From Gluconobacter cerevisiae (GTDB taxonomy: Bacteria; Pseudomonadota; Alphaproteobacteria; Acetobacterales; Acetobacteraceae): 64,000 bases of DNA. Each line of letters starts with the position of its first letter. Position 1 is the first letter of the stretch. Made by a program: the position numbers and the translations under genes. Location of the stretch: NCBI RefSeq assembly GCF_015244675.1, contig NZ_JABCQO010000006.1, positions 1 through 64,000 of the forward strand, given 5' to 3'. Shown piece after piece: positions 59,196-64,000 of the stretch. The notes under the pieces were generated by a model. The model searched no databases and had not been told where the DNA came from. It worked only from the letters and a program-made list of their open reading frames with translations.

Positions 59196-60653
59196 TTAAA
59201 AAGACGTGGTCATGTTCAAACCCAGAACGGCTCCCCGTGATGCGGAGGCAGCACCTTTTGCTGGTTCCTGGCCGCCCAGATTCCAGAAATACTGGAAATC
59301 GGGCTGGAGAGTGACGTAATCGCGAACCGGAATCTGCCATGTCAGCTCGATATGATTTTCTGGCACCAGAAGTCTGGCCGTACTGTCTGAAAGACGAATG
59401 ACGTCCCGCGCGTTTTCTTTGGCGCGATGACTGAAAAATCCTGTTCCCCAGCCAATTCCAATGACGTCGTTGGGGCGGGACGGAACAAACCCCTGAAAGG
59501 TCAGTCCGGCTTCCACCTCTGCTGTAAGACGGTTTCTGGTGCCGCTGGCCATGGTGGTGCGTACAAAAGCATTGATGGCCTTGACCGGATCGCCGATGGT
59601 TCGCCAGAGCGCCTGATCAAGAACGATATATCCCAGCCAGGTCCCGGAGTGGTAGAAGGGCGTACCGGTGCTGTCAGGGCTGCCCAGAAGGCCGCCCTGA
59701 CTGTCAAAACGCGGGTCCGGAAAGCGCCCTGTGTCGTATAGGCCGCCAATCTTCCAGGTTCCTGGAAGGGCGGGTGCATCCTTTCCCGAGAGACTCTGTG
59801 CTGCATCGACCCAGAGCTGGGCTTCTCCCATGAAAAGGGTTCCGCCTCTCGTGGAAAAAGTGGTCCCTGATGGGTCGATCCGTGTCGCGCTGAGAGTGCT
59901 GTAGAAGGGGCCTCGGGTTGGATTGTCATCCGTGATGGCGAGCATGAGAACGAGCGGATAGGCGGGGGACCATTTGATCCGTGTTCCGACAGCGGAAAAC
60001 GGCCATGAAGGGCCACCGGAATAGAGATTGCTGGACGTTGAAAGTGGCCAGCCGAAACTTCCATTCAGGAACAGGGATGCGTTCTGGCTGACCAGGAATT
60101 CGGTATCCAGATCGATCGTTCCGACGCGGATGTCCAGTCGGTTTCCAAAAAAACCCTGCCCGTACCAGAGTTCAAACAGGCGTGTCGTCCGGCCTGCGTC
60201 ATAACCACTGACCGGGTTGAGGGAGCCAAGACGTTCTCCGGCCAGAGATCGTCCCCGGACCTGAATGGCGCTGATATTGAACAGCCCGTCATGCCATCCA
60301 AAGGCCCGGCGGGTCTCTAGCAGAAGACTGGCAGCCGTCATGCCGTCATAGGTCGGACCGGGATGCTGGCCACCAGAGGCGAGGCCCCAGATTTCCTCGA
60401 CATCCTGAAGGTTGAACCGGATTCCTTTTCGGCCCAGCCAGGATCTTGCGCCGCCGACATCCCCGAGAAGTTCGGTACCCGCATCTTCAGGAGGCAGGAC
60501 GAATCCCGGTGCCGGTGAGGGTAGGGGAACGCCCGAGGGTAGCACATCTGTAACGAGCGGAGCGGTTGCGGCCTGTGCGGTTCCGATCAGTGAGACCAGA
60601 GCGAGCCATGCGCTCGTCAGTCGCAGGAGCGAAGGAGAACGTCCTTCGGACAT
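59196..60653 (-). CDS. OprB-family carbohydrate-selective porin
   Basis: The 485-residue outer-membrane porin has a signal peptide ending near GTAQA-AT. It shows the family landmarks LLGDVGGARSWLGRKGIRFNLQ, RLFELWYGQGFFGNRLDIRVGTIDLDTEF and SWPFSAVGTRIKWSP. The C-terminus is LGLNMTTSF with the terminal Phe needed for barrel assembly. It probably admits glucose or other sugars/polyols for periplasmic oxidation, typical of acetic acid bacteria. It could also serve the PstS-like gene downstream (211 bp away on the same strand), but that link is weak. Confidence 0.88.
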   Translation of the reverse strand: MSEGRSPSLLRLTSAWLALVSLIGTAQAATAPLVTDVLPSGVPLPSPAPGFVLPPEDAGTELLGDVGGARSWLGRKGIRFNLQDVEEIWGLASGGQHPGPTYDGMTAASLLLETRRAFGWHDGLFNISAIQVRGRSLAGERLGSLNPVSGYDAGRTTRLFELWYGQGFFGNRLDIRVGTIDLDTEFLVSQNASLFLNGSFGWPLSTSSNLYSGGPSWPFSAVGTRIKWSPAYPLVLMLAITDDNPTRGPFYSTLSATRIDPSGTTFSTRGGTLFMGEAQLWVDAAQSLSGKDAPALPGTWKIGGLYDTGRFPDPRFDSQGGLLGSPDSTGTPFYHSGTWLGYIVLDQALWRTIGDPVKAINAFVRTTMASGTRNRLTAEVEAGLTFQGFVPSRPNDVIGIGWGTGFFSHRAKENARDVIRLSDSTARLLVPENHIELTWQIPVRDYVTLQPDFQYFWNLGGQEPAKGAASASRGAVLGLNMTTSF

Positions 60654-60863
60654 GCTGATATCCCGTCAGACAGATGCGGGGAGGGTGAGCGCCGGAAAAA
60701 CCGGATCGAACGTTCCGGCAGGGCTGAAGACATGCAGAGATCGGCAATGATCCGGAACGCGGTCTGGCAAGACGGTTCCCCTTCCCTGAGGGCGTGTACT
60801 GTCCGGACCATTCACAGGACGGAGAGGGGGAAGTGAAGTGAAGTTATTATGACGTGGCAGAGT

Positions 60864-61853
60864 TCAGGGCCAGCCGGACAGGATCCTGTCTTTTACGCTC
60901 GTGGGGAGTGGCACGTAATCCAGATCCCGCGTCACGTCATCGCCCTGTTTCAGGCCGTATCTGAAAAATGTTTTTGTGGTGGAGGCTGCCGTTTTGTCTG
61001 CCGGATGGACAGGAACCAGAACGAAAGTTGCGCTCATGATTGGCCAGGCCTGCGGCGCCGGGGCCTGAAGAAGATTCACGGCGTAATGGTCAGCGTGCAA
61101 CCAGTCTGCGCTGGTGGCGGCACTGGTGAACGACGCTTTTTCCGGCGCGACGAACTGCCCCGCATGGTTTTTTAGCCGGACGGTATTGAGCCTGTTCTGG
61201 CGCGCAAACGCATATCCCACAAAGCCGATGCCCCCGATGGACTGACGCACGCTGGCCGCGACCCCGTCATTCCCCCGCGCTTCTGGGCCATCACCCCACA
61301 TCCCGGCTTTCCAGTCAGGTGCGACGTCATGCAGATAATCCGCAAAAACATGGCTGGTGCCAGAGGCTTCCTCGCGGTGGATAGGGAGCACATCCAGATC
61401 CGGCAGACGCAGGCCGGGATTTAGCGCTCGGAGATGCGGATCGGCCCAAGACGTGATCGTGCCGTCAAACAGCGCAGCGAGTGTTGGTCCGTCCAGTTTC
61501 ATCTGGTTGGAAGCAATGCCGGGGACATTGATAATCACTACGATCGCACCTAGTGCAGTCGGGAACTGGTAGAGACCGTTTGCATCCAGCAAGGCGTCCG
61601 CAAGAGGGAGATCTGATGCTCCGAAATCTGCACCAGAAGTCATGACGAGCTTTTGCCCCGCACCGGTACCGACGCTTTGATAGGTCAGAGACAGGCCGGT
61701 CTGGCGATGAAAACCCTCGCCCCATCCTCGATAAAGCGGGGCGGCAAAGCTGGAGCCGCCGCCGGTGAGATCAGCCGAATAGGCCGTCCCGCAGAGAAGA
61801 ATTGCAAGAACGCCTACCATGTAGCGCATGGCCCGTTTGCCCTGATGCAACAT
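60864..61853 (-). CDS. PstS-like periplasmic phosphate-binding protein
   Basis: The 329-residue protein has a signal peptide (MVGVLAILLCGTAYSA) and the PstS signatures LTGGGSSFAAPLYRGWGEGF, VGTGAGQKLVMTSGADFGASDLPL and the phosphate-loop region IHREEASGTSHVFADYL. The family binds inorganic phosphate for the PstSCAB importer. No pstC, pstA or pstB gene is in the window, so it is an orphan or supports a distant transporter. The ATG at 61853 has AGGG upstream. Confidence 0.85.
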   Translation of the reverse strand: MLHQGKRAMRYMVGVLAILLCGTAYSADLTGGGSSFAAPLYRGWGEGFHRQTGLSLTYQSVGTGAGQKLVMTSGADFGASDLPLADALLDANGLYQFPTALGAIVVIINVPGIASNQMKLDGPTLAALFDGTITSWADPHLRALNPGLRLPDLDVLPIHREEASGTSHVFADYLHDVAPDWKAGMWGDGPEARGNDGVAASVRQSIGGIGFVGYAFARQNRLNTVRLKNHAGQFVAPEKASFTSAATSADWLHADHYAVNLLQAPAPQAWPIMSATFVLVPVHPADKTAASTTKTFFRYGLKQGDDVTRDLDYVPLPTSVKDRILSGWP

Positions 61854-61929
61854 GCTCAACCCTGTTCCGGTTTGTGTCCCGGTTTTTCTATCACTTCGGT
61901 CAAGCGCGTGGCCATGTCTGTCTATGGAA

Positions 61930-62859
61930 TTAGGCGTCGATATCGTCCAGATAATCGGCCGACGGAACAAAGAACAGCGAACCCGTGACGGGGCGGCTGT
62001 AATCCAGCAGACGGTCGTAATTTCCTGCCGGTTTGCCGACGAACATGTTGTGCAGCATTTCCTCCGTAACGGACGGGGAGCGGGCATAGCCGATGAAATA
62101 GGTGCCGAACTCTCCCTTCCCAGCCTCGCCGAACGGCATGTTGTCGCGCAGGATATCGACCTGCTTGCCGTTGCGCGTCACGACGTTCAGAGCGTTGTGG
62201 GCGTAAGCGGGCTTTGTTTTGTCATCGAGTTCGACATTGGACAGCTTTTTGCGCCCGATGATCTTTTCCTGCATCTCGACGGGTAGGGTGTTCCAGGCGT
62301 CGAGGTCGTGGAAATATTTCTGTGTAATGACGTAGCTTCCGCCTTTGAAAACCGCGTCTTCGTCGCCGATGATGGCGGCCTCGCAGGCTGCGGCATTTTC
62401 AGGGTTTTCCGTGCCGTCCACGAAGCCGATCAGGTCCCGGTCGTCGAAATATTTGAAGCCATGAACCTCATCCACAACCGTACAGACGGCACGCAGGCGC
62501 TCCATGACCAGCTTGGCCATTTCGAAGCACATGTCCATGCGGGTGGCACGGATATGGAACAGCATGTCACCGGGTGTGGAGACGGCGTGATGGACGCCTT
62601 TGATTTCCTGAAACGGGTGCAGCTCCTGTGGACGCGGGCCAGGAAAAAGGCGGTCCCATGCGCTCGATCCGAAACCCAGAACACAGGAAAGCTGACCGTT
62701 CAGATCCCGGAAGCCGACCGTGCGGCGCAGGCCTGAAAGATCCGCACAGAGGCTGCGAATGGTGTTTTCCGCATCCGTGCCGGGATTGATGTTCAGGACA
62801 AGGAAAATGGCGGCGCGTGTCAGGGGGGCGGCAACGGGCTGGGGCGTAGCGTCGGACAT
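61930..62859 (-). CDS. Dyp-type haem peroxidase (YfeX-like)
   Basis: The 309-residue dye-decolourising-type peroxidase has the GFVDGTENP motif near residue 135 that supplies the distal Asp. The likely proximal His is in [11 protein letters not shown], and [18 protein letters not shown] follows. No signal peptide or encapsulin-targeting tail is visible, so a cytosolic location is expected. Class P (YfeX-like) is the closest type. The start at 62859 was chosen because the upstream frame extension lacks family similarity. Regulation is unknown. Confidence 0.88.
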   Translation of the reverse strand: MSDATPQPVAAPLTRAAIFLVLNINPGTDAENTIRSLCADLSGLRRTVGFRDLNGQLSCVLGFGSSAWDRLFPGPRPQELHPFQEIKGVHHAVSTPGDMLFHIRATRMDMCFEMAKLVMERLRAVCTVVDEVHGFKYFDDRDLIGFVDGTENPENAAACEAAIIGDEDAVFKGGSYVITQKYFHDLDAWNTLPVEMQEKIIGRKKLSNVELDDKTKPAYAHNALNVVTRNGKQVDILRDNMPFGEAGKGEFGTYFIGYARSPSVTEEMLHNMFVGKPAGNYDRLLDYSRPVTGSLFFVPSADYLDDIDA

Positions 62860-63012
62860 GAAAGCAGTCTTTTCATCAGCGGAGAAGAAATGGTGCCCTC
62901 GTTGATAGCGTGCCCGGCGTCTGGAGAACAGGTTACGAAAACAGGTAAAGCCCGTTTTGAAATACAGTTCGCGTGCAGTAATGTCCCCGGCCACAAACGG
63001 AAAAAGGTCATC

Positions 63013-63363
63013 ATGGACAGCAATTTGAAATGCCCGGTCTGCGGGTGCGAACATGTTTATCCGGACGGTGCGCTGTGGATGTGCCCGGAATGTGCGCATG
63101 AGTGGAACCCGGCCGAAACGGCAGCAGAAAATGCCGGTGCGCCTGGCGAGATCCGCGACGCCAACGGCAATGTTCTGGCGGATGGTGATACGGTTACGGT
63201 CATCAAGGATCTGAAGATCAAGGGCTCGTCCATGGTCGTCAAGGGCGGGACCAAGGTGAAGAACATCCGCCTGTCGGACGGCGGAGACGGGCATGATATC
63301 GCCTGCAAGATTGCCGGAATCGGGGCGATGAACCTGAAATCCGAGTTCGTCAGGAAGGCCTGA
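63013..63363 (+). CDS. phnA: PhnA-type zinc-ribbon protein
   Basis: The 116-residue protein has an N-terminal zinc ribbon ([22 protein letters not shown]; four Cys). The conserved PhnA domain follows: [34 protein letters not shown], in two parts, and [16 protein letters not shown]. PhnA proteins are often called alkylphosphonate-utilisation operon proteins, but the function is not established. The ATG at 63013 has AAAGG upstream. The last 14 bp overlap the end of the convergent SulP gene. Confidence 0.9.
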   Translation: MDSNLKCPVCGCEHVYPDGALWMCPECAHEWNPAETAAENAGAPGEIRDANGNVLADGDTVTVIKDLKIKGSSMVVKGGTKVKNIRLSDGGDGHDIACKIAGIGAMNLKSEFVRKA

Positions 63364-64000
63364 CGGACGGCGCCGGGCCGTCCAGAATATCGTGGGCGGC
63401 TTTGAGCGCCGTATGTAGCTCGGGATAGATATTCCCTGCCCCGAGGGCAGGTGTGATGTGATGGCGATCTATGTCTAAGCGCAGATAGACGTTCACCCGT
63501 CCGAAAATCAGTGTAATCCCGCGTTGTTGGAGTTGTGCGATCAGGTCTCGCAGGTCGGCGGCGGCGGAATAGTCGATGTCCGTGACGGGGCTTGCGTCGA
63601 GGACAACACAGCGGACCGGGTGCGGCGCATGGTCCACCAGAGTCAGAAGGTCCTGACGAAAGCGCGTCGAGTTGGCATAGAACAGATCCGCGCAGAACCG
63701 GAAGACGATAAGTCCCGGGACGGTTTCCAGCCCGTTCTTCGCAGGCAGGGCTTCCAGAATTCCTGTGCCTGCGGCCTGCTGCAGGACCATCGTATGCGGC
63801 TCGTAGCTGTGCCGGACATGGCGAAACAGCGAGAGCGCGATAGCGAGGAAAATGCCTTCCTCGACACCCACCCCTACGACAACGGCGGCGGTCGTCATGG
63901 CCAGCCAGAACTCGCCCGGACTTTCCTGTCGGATCGCGCGCAGGCTTTTCAGGTCGATCATCCCGATGGCGACGGTAAAAACGATCCCGGCCAGAACGCA
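63350..64000 (-). CDS. SulP-family anion transporter with STAS domain, 3' part (cut by window)
   Basis: The C-terminal 216 residues of a SulP (SLC26-like) transporter are visible. The last membrane helices are in [21 protein letters not shown] and [26 protein letters not shown] domain ([40 protein letters not shown]) completes it. The frame continues through the window end (codons upstream of the ATG at 63961 read IVFTVAIG). Sulfate, bicarbonate or dicarboxylate are possible substrates. A sulfate role would suit the sulfur genes but cannot be decided here. Confidence 0.85.
   Translation of the reverse strand, partial: CVLAGIVFTVAIGMIDLKSLRAIRQESPGEFWLAMTTAAVVVGVGVEEGIFLAIALSLFRHVRHSYEPHTMVLQQAAGTGILEALPAKNGLETVPGLIVFRFCADLFYANSTRFRQDLLTLVDHAPHPVRCVVLDASPVTDIDYSAAADLRDLIAQLQQRGITLIFGRVNVYLRLDIDRHHITPALGAGNIYPELHTALKAAHDILDGPAPSVRPS

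Noticed and set aside
61930-63294. Longer DyP peroxidase frame starting near 63294
   Set aside because: The extra N-terminal 145 codons overlap the phnA gene and its upstream region antisense and show no peroxidase features. The ATG at 62859 gives the family length.

Overview
The window looks like chromosomal DNA of an acetic acid bacterium (Acetobacteraceae, Gluconobacter-like). This rests on the gene content: several TonB-dependent receptors, an OprB-type porin, a polyol/ketose ABC operon, a gum/acetan-type exopolysaccharide cluster, and IS3 and IS5 transposase remnants. It is an inference from families and style, not a database match. No rRNA, tRNA or CRISPR array was recognised.

Layout. 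1-2.9 kb: the end of an IS3 element, a FucP-type sugar permease, a decayed IS3 orfA, a guanidinium exporter gene (gdx) with two in-frame TGA codons at Trp positions, and a divergent argO/argP-like pair. 4.1-17.6 kb: an organosulfur/methionine island. It holds metQ with a 2OG-Fe(II) oxygenase on one strand, a TonB receptor with metNI on the other, and a five-gene minus-strand operon (DszC/SfnC-like flavoprotein, NtaA/DszA-like monooxygenase, TonB receptor, MFS carrier, AtsK-like alkylsulfatase). 18-21 kb: IS remnants around a Fur-box-controlled siderophore receptor. 21-24 kb: a MetR-like LysR regulator divergent from a DUF1275 membrane protein and an oxalate decarboxylase.

24.4-35.6 kb: a nine-gene minus-strand operon best read as tetrose/tetritol catabolism. 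In transcription order it has an FGGY kinase, a GlpD-like dehydrogenase, a LacD/DeoC-like aldolase, a triosephosphate-isomerase homologue, an RpiB homologue, a ribose-type ABC transporter (binding protein, ATPase, permease) and a fused DhaK-DhaL ketose kinase. It combines parts of the Brucella ery route and the mycobacterial L-erythrulose route and converges on D-erythrose 4-phosphate.

35.9-58.1 kb: a Wzx/Wzy-type exopolysaccharide region with phosphohexomutase, initiating sugar-phosphate transferase, Wzc-like co-polymerase/kinase, GumB-like export lipoprotein, outer-membrane barrel, five glycosyltransferases, polymerase, flippase, PAP2 phosphatase, Sel1 protein and acyltransferase. It also contains several unrecognised secreted proteins, notably a His/Gly/Trp-rich tandem-repeat protein at 55.4 kb. 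58.2-64 kb: PPK2, an OprB porin and an orphan PstS-like protein (a possible phosphate theme), then a DyP peroxidase, a PhnA-type zinc-ribbon protein and the 3' part of a SulP transporter cut by the window end.

Start codons were chosen by reading frame, ribosome-binding sites and overlap with neighbours. All functions are predictions from motifs and context.
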